Source of the DNA: Mesorhabditis belari
Lineage: Eukaryota > Nematoda > Chromadorea > Rhabditida > Rhabditidae
NCBI GenBank assembly: GCA_958450365.1
Contig: CAUEEP010000245.1
Span: 1,323,707-1,387,706, forward strand
Direction: 5' to 3'
DNA: 64,000 bases
Shown: piece by piece, positions 12,101 to 22,629 of the stretch
Numbering within the stretch: the first letter of the stretch is position 1
Layout: the number at the start of each line of letters is the position of its first letter
The notes under the pieces: generated by a model
What the model saw: the letters and a program-made list of their open reading frames with translations, nothing else
Databases searched by the model: none
What the model was told of the DNA's origin: nothing
Made by a program: the position numbers and the translations under genes

Positions 12101-15100
12101 CGGCTACGACAACTACACTTCTGCCTCAGTACCCTGCTCTCTTCCGGCATCAAGGGATCAAGCAAAGGCCGAGAGGCGATCCAATCTCGGGACATCAGCT
12201 ATCCCATATGGAGCTGCTATGCCATATGGCTAACGGACCAAGGAACGGAACACGACGACAAAGCCCAAACCTTCGACTCTGCACTTTCAACGCCAGGACA
12301 GTCGCCTCGCAAGCCGATAAGACCGCACTCCATGAGATGAGCAAGAAGATCAAATTCGATATCACCGCCCTCCAAGAAACGAAGGCCAAAGACGACTCCA
12401 GGAAGACACAGGCGAATGGCGACCTGCGCGGACACAAAGTCACCAACAAGAACATCGGAGGAGTAGGCTTCCTGGTCAACAAGGACATCGTGCCACTCGT
12501 CGACAGCCATGAGATCATCTCTCCACGACTCGCAGTCCTCCACCTCAAGCCGCCGAGAAACCGCGACATCGCCGTCTACAGCTGCTATGCCTCCGCAGCC
12601 GCGGAAGACGAACGAGAAGCCTTCTACGAAGACCTCGATGCAACACTCAAGAAAGACAGGAGCTTCTACAAGTTCGTGCTCGGAGACTTCAACGCGATCA
12701 TCGGGAACAGCGGTATCGGGAGGGTCGGAAAGTTCGGCACACGAAACGATAACGGCGACCGTTATCGTTTCGCTACTATGGTCAGCAAGACTCACTCACG
12801 GGAACTCTCAGTTCAAGAAGAAGACCTCAAGGAAATGGACGCTTCTAGACGTCGGCGTGGTGCCCTTCATCACCGGCTCCGACCATCGACTCGTGCGAGC
12901 AAAAGTGAAACTGAGCGAACAAATGGCAAAGAAGATCCTCCACCGACCACGAAAGGAGAAGTAGCTCGCCCACGACTTCTCGACACTACCACAACTCCTC
13001 AGGGATAAGGATTGGAAACAATCGGGAAACCACAACGAGAACTACGACACCCTGGTCAAGAACCTCAAGGAATGCGAGAAGAAGTGCAGTGTACCACAGA
13101 CCAAAGACCAGAGGATCTCAGACGCGACCAAGGAGCTACTCAAGATGAGGATCCACATCAAGAACGACACCAACTCCACAGAGCTGGAACGAAGGGCAGC
13201 TGACAAAGCATGTCGCAACCAACTCAGCGGCGATGGAGAAGATTGTCCAAGACTTCTACACCGACCTCTACTCGTCGACAGGCACCCACCCACCACCGCA
13301 AGTACCAGCCGCCACAGAAGAAATACCGACAGTCCTCCCAGCCGAAATCAGAGCAGCCATCGCCACTACCAAGACTGGAACAGCACCAGGGCCAGACAAC
13401 ATCAAGATAGAGCTACTCAAGGCTGGAGGAGAAGACATACACAAGCTGCTGGCCGAACGCTTCGCCACCTACCTCCACAACCAGAGGATACAAGAAAGGA
13501 GACAAAGAAGACATCGGAAACTACAGGCCAATATCTCTGCTATCGGTCCTGTACAAGCTCTACACGAAGATTCTCCAACAACGAATAGAGCGGAAACTCG
13601 ACGACTACCAGCCAGTGGAGCAGGCCGGCTTCCGCAAGAACTTCTCGGTGATCGACCACATGCAAGCCGTCACCCAACTGATCGAGATGTTCGAGAGGGA
13701 AGTCCACATCCCGATCAAGCGCCAGAAGAAGCCCAACGGATGCTAGAAGACCTCGACCGAGTCAGCAAGAAGATTGGCCTCGAGATGAAAAAGACTCAGA
13801 GCATGAGGAACGCATGGTGCCCACCTGGAGAGATCAAGCTGGAAGGTCAACCACTAGAAGAAGTCACCTCCTACACCTACCTCGGAAGAAGCATCAACAT
13901 GGAGGGAGACCTAAGACCAGAAGTCGCCAGAAGAAGACGAGCTGCCTGGACAGCACTAGGAAGCATCAAAGAAGTCACAAAGATGCTCAAGAATCACCAG
14001 AGAACTCGGGCACACCTCTTCGAACGCACCGCCCTCCCGGCACTCTGCTACGGGACAGAAACCTGGGCCACGACACAGACCACCGAACGAGCCCTGAGAA
14101 CGACGCATCGAGCCCTTGAAAGGAACCTCCTCGGACACAATAGGAAGACGCAGCTCGACCAAGACCTAAGAAGCACGGATATACGCCAGCTCTCGGGACT
14201 CAGAGATCCAGGGGAAGTGATCGAGAGAAAAAGACTCGGATGGGCCGGTCACGTAGCCAGAAGAACAGACGACAGATGGACGACACGGATCACAGAGTGG
14301 ATACCACGAGACCAGAAGAGGCCCATCGGAAGACCAGCGACGAGGTGGAGCACAAGAGTGGCAGAGACGGTCAGAGAAAGGATGGCTAGAGTGCAATCAC
14401 CACCAGCACAAGCAACTGGAAGGCTTCGAATCAGGAATAACCAAGATAGGAAGCACTGGATGACAATAGCAAGGGATAGAGAAATGTGGAAGCAGGTTGT
14501 GATCTGCGCAAAGAGGAACACCTAAGTGCGAAGACAGATCAAAAAAAAAAAAAATCTTTCCATAATCTTCTTCCATCTAATGCGACTATTTTTGTATTTC
14601 CAATATTCTTCGTAAAGAGATTCAGGCTAGAGGCAAATGTCTGCCCTGCCAAATTGCCAAAATGTTACCCTGAATGTTTCTTCCCATCCAATCCGCTTTC
14701 AAAGTTACCGGTTGATTACGATATTTTTCCACATAATAGAAAATACAGTACATAAGAGGCAAGTTTACTACTTCAGCTACTCGCTCGTTTGGGGATTCCT
14801 CGGTATGTTTAAGGATTCCAGTGTATTCTAAAGCATGTCAACTTTTGCGACTACAGTAATCTTGCCTCTAGCTTGAATCTACCTGAATACGTTCAGTCAA
14901 TCAATTTCGAATTTCATCTTTGATTCATAACGTTTGATCCTCTTTCAGAATATACCAATGAGCAGCAAAATGTGGGAAATTGTTAGAAAGAGAAATATTA
15001 TTCGAGAAGTAACAATCAATTCATTATTGGCAGGGCCGCGCGAACGCAGCCCCTCACGCAAAAATTTAGCTGTTAGCGAACCCCAACTCGGAGCTGCCAC

Positions 15101-15808
15101 ACAGGTCAACACAGTCAAAAGTGCAATGACCATGTCTCACCATGGGGGTCCCGTCTTGATGATCACGAGAAACCCCCCAGCCAGGTAAGTTTATGAGGGG
15201 ATCGAGGGAGGGGGTTAAGCAAAAGAGGTGCGCCAGATCGAGAGCGATTACGCTGCCGCACAAAGAACACCTTGGTGGTCTGGGGAAGACAAATTGCGAT
15301 TTGCATTTGTTTTGAGAAAATTGTTTATGTTGATCTGTAAGGGTTCAAGAAGAAAAGTAAAAGTAGGTATATTAGATGAAAACTAAGGGTAAAACTACGG
15401 CGGCTTTCGAAAGCTGTTTCTTTCGAAATTTTAGAAAGCACATTATTTGAGAGGAAAACAAGTGGATTCAGCATAGACTTACTCACCAAAGTTATAATTC
15501 CGATAGTTACCCATCGGTGAAACGCGATTTACACCATCACAATTCCTCTGATTGTCACCACTCAACACCCCAAACCAGTGATTATTTTGATAGGGTGCAG
15601 GTTCAAAATTTCGAAAACCTGATTGCCATGGAACTAAAGATTGAGTAAGTGAGCACTTCAAGCACACAAACAAAAATGAAAGGTTAGAAATTAAAATAAA
15701 TGACTCTTGAGTACCTCGAAGTTGACGAAATATGAGGTCAAACGTTGAAGTGACGGGAGAAATCAGTGATCCGAAAAGAATAATAATAATCCGAGCGTTG
15801 ATCCACAT
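9179..15808 (-). CDS. Unrecognised secreted protein with tandem FGDYE-motif exons
   Basis: Eleven exons join in phase into 336 codons: 15715-15808, 15487-15633, 10946-11012, 10839-10903, 10546-10673, 10390-10463, 10238-10322, 9663-9749, 9527-9622, 9397-9454, 9179-9288 (read downward). Residues 1-23 look like a signal peptide (MWINARIIIILFGSLISPVT). Residues 32-130 are rich in Asn, Tyr, Gly and Trp (for example NWGYNYNS). Residues 192-281 are three consecutive exons each carrying FGDYEDT or FGDYEEN, and two of these exons are symmetric (phase 0-0) with Lys-rich starts, so tandem exon duplication is likely. The C-terminus is basic and ends VHKKK. I do not recognise the family. Intron 2 (11013-15486) has absorbed a LINE and three U1 sequences. 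The gene converges on the lectin gene. Confidence 0.72.
11168..11323 (+). pseudogene. U1 snRNA pseudogene
   Basis: Closely matches the full-length U1 copies in this window from the 5' end to the final stem-loop (ctgcgttcgcgcggccctgc). It has lost 8 bases (tgtgtggc) in the middle, and its 5' splice-site-recognition segment reads CTTACATGG instead of CTTACCTGG. The upstream promoter block shared by the intact copies is absent, as expected for a retroposed copy. It lies inside intron 2 of the FGDYE gene on the opposite strand. Confidence 0.8.
11821..11924 (+). pseudogene. 5'-truncated U1 snRNA pseudogene
   Basis: Starts at about position 60 of U1 and continues to the 3' stem-loop, including the Sm site (aatttttgcg). 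The 5' splice-site-recognition segment and the U1-70K loop are missing. The LINE insertion site lies 28 bases downstream. Confidence 0.8.
11952..11964. repeat. Target-site duplication, left copy
   Basis: The 13 bases aaatctttccata are repeated exactly at 14552-14564, directly after the poly(A) tail of the LINE. They define the element boundaries. Confidence 0.88.
11965..14551 (+). mobile_element. Internally deleted non-LTR retrotransposon (LINE) with poly(A) tail
   Basis: The element is flanked by a perfect 13-bp duplication and ends in A14. It carries an apurinic-like endonuclease (12230-12775: LCTFNARTV, LQETK, FVLGDFNA, then, in another frame near 12850-12900, GSDHRLVRAK). Reverse-transcriptase N-terminal pieces follow at 13233-13710 (GTAPGPDNIK, NYRPISLL), with frame changes. 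The FADD-containing palm is deleted at about 13715-13735. The C-terminal part at 13740-14525 is open (TYLGRSIN, LCYGTETW, GWAGHVARR). It cannot move by itself. Frame changes and the deletion show it is dead, but the intact duplication shows it is not very old. GC content is much higher than the surroundings. It is probably from the RTE-like/endonuclease-reverse-transcriptase group; clade assignment is inference. Confidence 0.9.
11991..12050 (+). other. 5S rRNA-like segment at the 5' end of the LINE
   Basis: Bases 11994-12026 match the conserved 5S rRNA core around tccgatctgccaagttaag, at about 30 of 32 positions compared with the nematode 5S sequence as I remember it. The following cgcgggatagtcgtgggttcgac resembles the continuing 5S internal promoter region with changes. 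The segment is inside the target-site duplication, so it arrived as part of the element. It could supply an internal RNA polymerase III promoter or be the product of template switching onto 5S RNA. Confidence 0.75.
15029..15192 (-). ncRNA. U1 small nuclear RNA, copy A
   Basis: 164 nt, starting AAACTTACCTGG at 15192 (the segment that pairs with 5' splice sites) and ending in the conserved stem-loop ggggctgcgttcgcgcggcc. It has stem-loop I with gatcatcaag in the U1-70K-binding loop, the attgcac segment of the U1A-binding stem-loop, and the Sm site aatttttgcg. About 100 upstream bases are shared with the other two full-length copies, including a block like gctctcgatctggcgcac at about -40 to -60, where snRNA promoters carry their proximal element. 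It sits in intron 2 of the FGDYE gene on the same strand. Likely functional. Confidence 0.9.
15193..15290 (-). promoter_or_regulatory. Conserved upstream region of U1 copy A
   Basis: Shared with the regions before the U1 genes at 20752 and 22728. The most conserved parts are gctctcgatctggc and a run like ttttgcttaaccccctcc just before the RNA start. The first is in the position of the snRNA proximal sequence element. Confidence 0.6.
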
Positions 15809-16316
15809 TCAATCAAAAGATTGATCTGAACTTTGAAAATAAACAAAATTTCAATATTCAAAAGTTCCGCTTCAAGTGTTGTTTACTGGAAAAGTTGAAG
15901 AGGTTTGAAGTAAATATTTTCAAAACTCGTCTATTCTGCCAAAACAGTTTATTCAATAACCATAAATTTCCTATGTCCATGCAAAATTGCGAAAACTGAC
16001 CATAAACTGGGGAAAGCCGATTTGAGGACCGTTTTCATCTCTTCTTTTTCAGGATAAGTGTGCCGGTGACCTTGGGCTTTACCCAGGTGAAGGAAAAAAT
16101 GAATATTTTTGATTGAGAAAAGGAAGTTGTTGAAATGAATCGAGAGATAGCCTCGATTTCTCGGTGGAGTACTCGAGTCTGGGTATTTTGCTCTCCTCTA
16201 ATCCTTTTCTTTTTTTCTCGTCAATAAAATAACAAACAAAGCAAATAATCCTATTATTTGTGTTCAAAGAAGATGAAAACTTTAATGTTTAATTTAATGT
16301 TTCATTTAATGTTACA

Positions 16317-16559
16317 ATCCTAGTCCTAGCAAGTCCAGTCCTAGCAAGTCCAGTCATAGCAAGTCCAGTCATAGCAAGTCCAACCATAGCAAGTCCAGTC
16401 ATAGCAAGTCCAGTCATAGCAAGTCCAGTCCTAGCAAGTGCAGTCATAGCAAGTCCAGTCATAGCAAGTCCAGTCATAGCAAGTCCAGTCCTAGCAAGTC
16501 CAGTCATAGCAAGTCCAGTCATAGCAAGTCCAGTCATAGCAAGTCCAGTCATAGCAAGT
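16317..16559. repeat. 15-bp minisatellite
   Basis: About 16 tandem copies of a unit like agtcatagcaagtcc, with a c/t alternation (agtcctagc versus agtcatagc). Because 15 is a multiple of three, the minus strand reads as an open MTGLA-type repeat, which I consider incidental. Confidence 0.95.
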
Positions 16560-17339
16560 AATGAACTGAATTGAAAAGTATCAACAGTGCATGTGATGAT
16601 CCATGATTCATTTTACATTTCTATCGGTCGTGTGCAAATGTAAAAAATACAACTTTCATATGATAGAGATTTCAAAAATGAAATCCAGATCGAAACAGTA
16701 AAACGACTTGCTAATCACAAACAATAGCTTCGTAGTCAAGTGTCAATCATCAACGTGCCACAGTTATGGTTGAAGTGCTTCAAGACTGACCATGAGAACA
16801 TTAGTGCTATAGTGGAGGGATTTTTTTGCACCTAGGAGTTTTTAACAGACAAAACTTTGTAAACCCTGTCACTGGGGTTCATACTCAAGCAATTGAGAGA
16901 GCGTAGAGTCAGCTGAAAAGACAAATCAGGATAAGAAACGGTATCAAGGGTGAGCTCTGAGATGACCATTACTTTAAAGTGCTTTGAAAGTGGCAACACA
17001 ATACAGAAAACCAAATGTACGTATTCTGGGATAAAGTGGCCAAAAAGTATCCGTTGTTTTGAGTTATGTCCTCGCTGGTAACTTGTTGACATTTTGTTGT
17101 TATTATTTTTGTTGCTATTTGTTATAAACGTTGTTAAAAGTTGTGAAATGTTGTGTGAAACGATCACCAATCGATTCAGCATAATCAAAAACCCCTGGGT
17201 ACAAAAAATGCGCTCATTTGATGAAAAATTTTGCTTCCCCCTAACTATTGTCGTCGAAGTCGAACCAGCGACCCTCAGATCAATAGCCTTTCCGCCGCTT
17301 TTCGCTATTTTCCTTCGTTTTTCTTGTTTTTTTTTTGTT

Positions 17340-17700
17340 GAAGAACAATCGAGGATCCTCTTCAACCAAACGAGTCGGGAACTCGCTGAGCAAATGAATT
17401 GCCACCATACCACGATTTTGAAACATCTTCGGAAAATGGGAAAAGTTCAAAAGCTCGGATCCTGGGTTCCACACCTCTTTTCTCGGGAAGCGATGTGAGG
17501 TAGCCGAACTCCTTCTTGATAGGCACATGAAAACCCGAACTCTGCCGCTCTTTACTAAAATGGCTGTAAAAACTTTTAGAAAAGAGATATCTCAAAACGG
17601 TTTTTATCAATCGATCCGTCTTGAATTCAGCTTTAGGATGAGCTATAAAACGTCAAAATTCGACAAATTTAAGGTACTCTCCCAAAAAATCGGAAAGGAC
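17340..17700 (+). pseudogene. Truncated mariner transposase fragment
   Basis: The frame to 17498 contains TSRELAEQMNCHHTTILKHL followed by GKVQKLGSWVPH. This is the second helix-turn-helix and WVPHEL motif of mariner transposases, with the final EL altered. Downstream sequence is broken by stops and no catalytic domain is recognisable. The upstream part of the frame is not recognisably transposase. Confidence 0.75.
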
Positions 17701-17930
17701 TTTTCCATCAACCCAGAGCTACTATAGCCCCAGAGCATTGGAAATTTGAAGAATCTCTATTATTAAGCATAAAAATCAAAAGTTTAACTACATTTTTTCT
17801 ACCAAAAGTTAGGAATCCAATTTCATTTTTACACAAAAACTTACCAACAAAACATTTCGAAGAATTGTGTGTCATTTGTAGAAGTCCCTTTCTTGTTTCG
17901 AGGTCTTTTCCTTCAAATTCCCCTTTCTTT

Positions 17931-18004
17931 TTCTTCTTTTTCTTCTTCTTCTTTTTCTTCTTCTTCTTCTTCTTCTCACTTCTTTCTTCTTCTTTTTTTC
18001 TTCT
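17931..18004. repeat. (TTC)n-type polypyrimidine tract
   Basis: An almost pure run of TTC and TTTTTC triplets on the plus strand. Confidence 0.9.
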
Positions 18005-18281
18005 CACTTGCATGAGGGCGCCCATTCAAAATCACATCCCCTTGCCCAGTTATAGCCCCTTCCCTCTCTTTTCCTCTTTTTCTTCTCACCACCACAAATC
18101 CCCCAATATCCTTTAACCTCTTTTCTTTTTATCCCTTTTCTCTGCTCTTCTTTGTTTCTCTTCTCATCGCACCATCAAACAACATTCACGCAATTCAACC
18201 CCTCGGGAATTAGCTTTAGTGAGAAAATTATGTTTGATCGGTGAATGAATTTGAAACTTACCATCAAGTACATAAAATGCT

Positions 18282-18640
18282 CACTAGTCAAATGGAACTA
18301 GTCAAATGGAACTAGTCAAATGGAACTAGTCAAATTGAACTAGTCAAATTGAACTAGTCAAATGGAACTAGTCAAATGGAACTAGTCAAATTGAACTAGT
18401 CAAATTGAACTAGTCAAATTGAACTAGTCAAATTGAACTAATCAAATGGAACTAGTCAAATGGAACTAGTCAAATTGAACTAGTCAAATTGAACTAGTCA
18501 AATGGAACTAGTCAAATGGAACTAGTCAAATTGAACTAGTCAAATTGAACTAGTCAAATTGAACTAGTCAAATTGAACTAATCAAATGGAACTAGTCAAA
18601 TGGAACTAGTCAAATGAAACTAGTCAAATTGAAAACACGC
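18282..18640. repeat. 14-bp satellite with higher-order structure
   Basis: About 25 tandem copies of aactagtcaaatgg or aactagtcaaattg. The gg and tt variants are arranged in a repeating ten-unit order (gg gg tt tt gg gg tt tt tt tt), with an aactaatc variant at the same place each time. This gives a 140-bp higher-order period. Each unit contains the palindrome ACTAGT. Confidence 0.93.
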
Positions 18641-18734
18641 ATTGAAAACTGCAAGAATCAAAATGTCCAATCAAAAATGTTGCAACGACTTACTGTTCTT
18701 GGTATATAGCCTGCGTGGCTAGATTCGTTCATTG

Positions 18735-18806
18735 CGCCGCCATGACCGACTGGCTAAGAGCCCTGTATCTTAGTCAGGAGATCAAGGGTTCAATCTCGCC
18801 GATTCG
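18735..18806 (+). pseudogene. Degenerate tRNA-like sequence
   Basis: Contains an A-box-like tgaccgactggctaagagc, a near-paired anticodon arm (cctgt...tcagg around atcttag, which would give CTT) and B-box-like gggttcaatct. The outer stems do not pair well. Confidence 0.45.
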
Positions 18807-19556
18807 ATCCTATATTTAGATCACTAGTACACCAAGTCTTCAAATAAACCTCAAGCAGATTTACGGATAGTCCCCCAAATCATTACAGAGAATTCGACCC
18901 CTTTCCAAATCTGGCTGTGGATGTCAAGAGAGAGATGGCCGTGTCCATCTGTGGCGACTCGAGAGGCCATCACCAACGGCACTCCTCCCATCCTAAACCC
19001 TTTCTCTCTAATAAGTCCTCTCGCTTCTTTTCTTTTCTCCCTTATTGGACTTGGGAAGAGAATTTGGGCGAAGAGTCGGTGTCGGTTTGTGGGAGCGGAT
19101 GGGTTGTGTGTGGCTGGTTGACTCCTCCGGGGCACCGACATGCATTCATCACTCTTCCCCTCTCTTTCCCTCTCTCCATCCAGCCCTATAATGGTTTGGC
19201 GCGCACATTGCTCTCCCCTTCTTTCAAGAAGGACAAGATCATGGGAATTTTCAAGCCAGAGAGCCCATTTCTTTACCCCATCTCAATGGGAACTAATAGC
19301 AAGCGGTTTTTAGGAAAAAAAAATGCTATTCATAGTTTTTGTCTCCGTGACACAAAAAGGACATCTGGGAATCGGGGTTTTTAAAACAATTGACGACTAA
19401 TAAAGATGAAAAACTGAAGGAGTGCTATTCTGAATTGAAAACCGATTAGGATTCGATTTTGAGGTTCTGAATGGAAAATGGTCGGAGAGGAATGGTTGTC
19501 AAAAGTTCAAAACACAAATGTTTTCGATTAGAATATTTGAAACAAAAGCTATTTTT

Positions 19557-19850
19557 CAGAAGAACAGACGACAGATGGACGATACGGATCACAGAGTGGC
19601 TACCACGAGACCAGAAGAGGCCCATCGGAAGACCAGCAACGAGGTGGAGCACAAGAGTGGCAGAGACGGTCAGAGAAAGGATGGCTAGAGTGCAACCACC
19701 ACCAGCACCAGCAAGTCGAAGACTTCGAACCAGGAACAATCAAGCTAGGAAACACTGGATGACAATAGCAAGGGATAGAGAAATGTGGAAGCAGGTTGTG
19801 ATCTGCGAAAATAGGAACACCTGAGTGCGAAAACAGATTAAAAAAAATGG
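19557..19850 (+). mobile_element. 5'-truncated copy of the same LINE family
   Basis: Matches the last 290 bases of the 11965-14551 element, starting at agaagaacagacgacagatg and ending in a short A tract. The C-terminal frame is still open (RRTDDRWTIRITEW onward) with a few substitutions. A 5' truncation is typical of LINE insertion. I did not find a convincing flanking duplication. Confidence 0.92.
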
Positions 19851-20344
19851 CAAAACAAGCTATTATTCACGTAAAAAGCAACCAGTTACAAGGCCAGACC
19901 TGGCCCTGATACTGTACAATAAAATTTTCAGGTGTCAGGTTGGGTTGAAAACCAGAGTCGTTATATAAGTATGCTCTGGACCTGAGCCCTGACTCTTGAG
20001 TGTTTTTGAGTGACATATAGTTCGGTGTTTGCCTAGAACTATAGCTAAAATAAAATTCATCTTTTTTAAGTATTAGGGTTTACCATTTTTTCAAAATCCC
20101 CTTAATGTCGGTTTCAAATCGAAGCGATAGGGCAACGCACACAAAAAAAAGATAGTGGCCCCATGGGAGACAAAAGAGAATCAAATGGGAAAAGAAAGGA
20201 AAAGAAAAAAAGGAAAAGAAGAGTGAGAACGGCTCGGATTTCAAGCTTTCCCATCACATCTCATCACAGAGCGAATCACTATATGAGTCGTTTCATTTCT
20301 TTGAACAATCAATCAACACTCAACAATCAACAACAATCAACTCT

Positions 20345-20880
20345 TGAATTTCATCTTTGATTCACAAATAATTGAATAGCTTGAAATTAACCTCCTTTGA
20401 CAATTTCCCACCTTTGTAACAGGGAAATATGTGTGACTGTTTGACTGCTACCATGAGAACCATTGAGCTGAATTTTGTCTCTAACGGTAACTTTTGATCC
20501 TCTTTCAGAATATACCAATGAGCAGCCAAATATGGGAAATTGTTAGAAAGAAACATATTATTCGAGAAATGACACTCAATTGATTATTGGCAGGGCCGCG
20601 CGAACGCAGCCCCTCACGCAAAAATTTAGCTGTTAGCGAACCCCAACTCGGAGCTGCCACACAGGTCAACAAAGTCAAAAGTGCAATGACCATGTCTCAC
20701 CATGGGGGTCCCGTCCTGATGATCACGAGAAACCCCCCAGCCAGGTAAGTTTATGAGAGCATCGAGGGAGGGGGTTAAGCAAAAGACGTGCGCCAGATCG
20801 AGAGCGATTACGCTGCCGCACAAAGAACACCTTGGTGGTCTGGGGAAGACAAATTGCGATTTGCATTTGTTTTAAGAAAA
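20345..20880. repeat. Segmental duplication containing a U1 gene (copy B)
   Basis: Partner of 14906-15350. The homology includes tgattca sequence near 20360, then about 120 inserted bases, then resumes at ttgatcctctttcagaatat and continues past the U1 promoter to about 20880. Confidence 0.83.
20589..20752 (-). ncRNA. U1 small nuclear RNA, copy B
   Basis: 164 nt, nearly identical to copy A. It differs at single positions, such as ccgtcctgat for ccgtcttgat in the plus-strand reading of stem-loop I. The 5' recognition segment, Sm site and terminal stem-loop are intact, and the upstream block (20753-20850) is shared. Likely functional. Confidence 0.9.
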
Positions 20881-21689
20881 TTTTTTTTTTTTTGGGCATT
20901 TTCGGGCATTTTCTGAGAAATGTTTTTTTCTGTTAAAGGTCATAATCTCAAATTTCTAGGCTACAGCATGTAGTTTACTTGCTAAAAATATAAAAGGTCG
21001 GCACGATCAGCCTGGAATCAGTCACTTACAGAAACCCTGGTACAGTTTAACTGTCGCCACTTACAGCAATCACCATTTGTGTACAATAAAACTGTTAATT
21101 GAATATCACTTAATTCAAGAGTTCATTAAAAATCCCCTTCCTACACTTAAAGTTAAAAGAATAGCGGTGAAATCTCCTTTCAAAAGCTAGTCCCTCTTTC
21201 CGCATTTCCCCCAATAAATCTACGGGTTCACTATCCGAAAAATTCGCATCTAATTCCTTTCTCAAAAGTGGCAAATCGGGGGGGACAGATTTGGGAGGAG
21301 AAAAGGCTTTTTTAGGGCAAAAAGGGGAAATCTCTGCCCTTTTCTCCCTTTGAATCTTTTCTTCTCTCATCCTCTTTTCACCTCTTTTCCCGTTTCCCCC
21401 ATTTTTCTTCCCGTCTTCACATATCATCTTGAAAAAAAATGCTTTCTAAATTGAGTTTTGTTTTGAACTTCGTGAATTAATGAATTAATGAATGAATGAA
21501 AAGTAAGACTCTTCTGTGTATCGTTGAATGATAACTTTTTCATATCTTTTTCATATCTCTGCTATTTTCAGCTGCTCTTGTTTCGATTTTTGGTCTGCTT
21601 TTGATCATAATCTCAAATTAGTGAACTGCTAATGAACTTTGGAAAATAATATTCATTTGAATATTACTAAAAAATTGTAGATTCAGATT

Positions 21690-21778
21690 CAAAATGCGTG
21701 TCAAACTCTTACAAATTGTAAGTACTCTAATATTGGTAGACTCTAATATTGGTATCATACCGTAAGGTAGACTGGCTA
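21690..21778. repeat. Local duplicate block (partner at 22498-22577)
   Basis: Both blocks share aatgcgtgtcaaactct, acaaattgtaagtactct and aatattggtatcatacc followed by gtaagg. The second copy ends next to the promoter of the U1 gene at 22728. Confidence 0.75.
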
Positions 21779-22629
21779 TAGGAGAAGCTGTTAAATCAAA
21801 AACTTCACGTGTAATGACTAAAATTTCAATAGTCAACAAAAATAAAGTAAAAGATTGTAGACTTCTGCCAAATCCGGTCGATTGGATCCGGTCAATTCGA
21901 TTTGTTTTGAACCTAGTCAATCGCTCGGCCTCGTCCATTTTTTTGAATTCTGATCAATCAATCGGGACCGATCAGTCCAGTTATAAACCCAAGACCGTTT
22001 AAGAATTGCTCAATCCTTTTCATTTCATATGTGTGGTGACTATTCTCGGACTATAATATCAATCTACCGATCGATCTCTTTCTTTTCCTCTTTTCCCAAT
22101 TCCAAACAGCAACATACCGGATTTCTTTCATTTATCCCCTCTCTTTTTTCACTCGATTTGCTCGTTTGCCCTATTAGGATTTACGTCAAAAATTTATATA
22201 AAAAATCCTTTTATTTGATTTTTATCAGAAAATTGACTCTATTTTGTCGAACTGCTTGAATTTTATAATTGCAAAAATATTCGTTCAACAAAAATTACAA
22301 GATTAATTAATCTTATGATTGACTTTGTTTTCTTTCCCTTTCCCTTGCTCTTTTCTTTTTTTTTTATTTCTACCTGATGTCTTTTCCTACCAAGAATTGA
22401 TCCTTTCAAGAAAAACAAAAAACTTTTTTGGAGAAACGGTGTGATCAACTTTACTGCTACACTACAATTTTATACTTTTTTGGTTGTGTACAATGACTCA
22501 GAATGCGTGTCAAGCTCTGCGTGTCAAACTCTGACAAATTGTAAGTACTCTAATATTGGTATCATACCGTAAGGTCAACCCCGCATACCTTGGTGACCTT
22601 GTGGTGACTTCATTGGTAAATGCCCGTGG

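Larger units (their letters stand above)
14906..15350. repeat. Segmental duplication containing a U1 gene (copy A)
   Basis: Near-identical to 20345-20880 (copy B), which has about 120 extra bases near 20370-20490. The shared block covers sequence downstream of U1, the U1 gene and about 140 bases upstream of it. This shows that these two U1 copies came from a DNA-level duplication, not retroposition. Confidence 0.85.

Noticed and set aside
16289..16552. MTGLA-repeat open frame on the minus strand
   Set aside because: It is produced by the 15-bp minisatellite and has no splice or start context.
17094..17340. N-terminal part of the frame preceding the mariner fragment
   Set aside because: Its translation shows no similarity to transposases and the AT-rich hydrophobic start looks like chance.
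16317..18640. Regular repeats considered as a CRISPR-like array
   Set aside because: The units are contiguous with no unique spacers, and the sequence is animal nuclear DNA.
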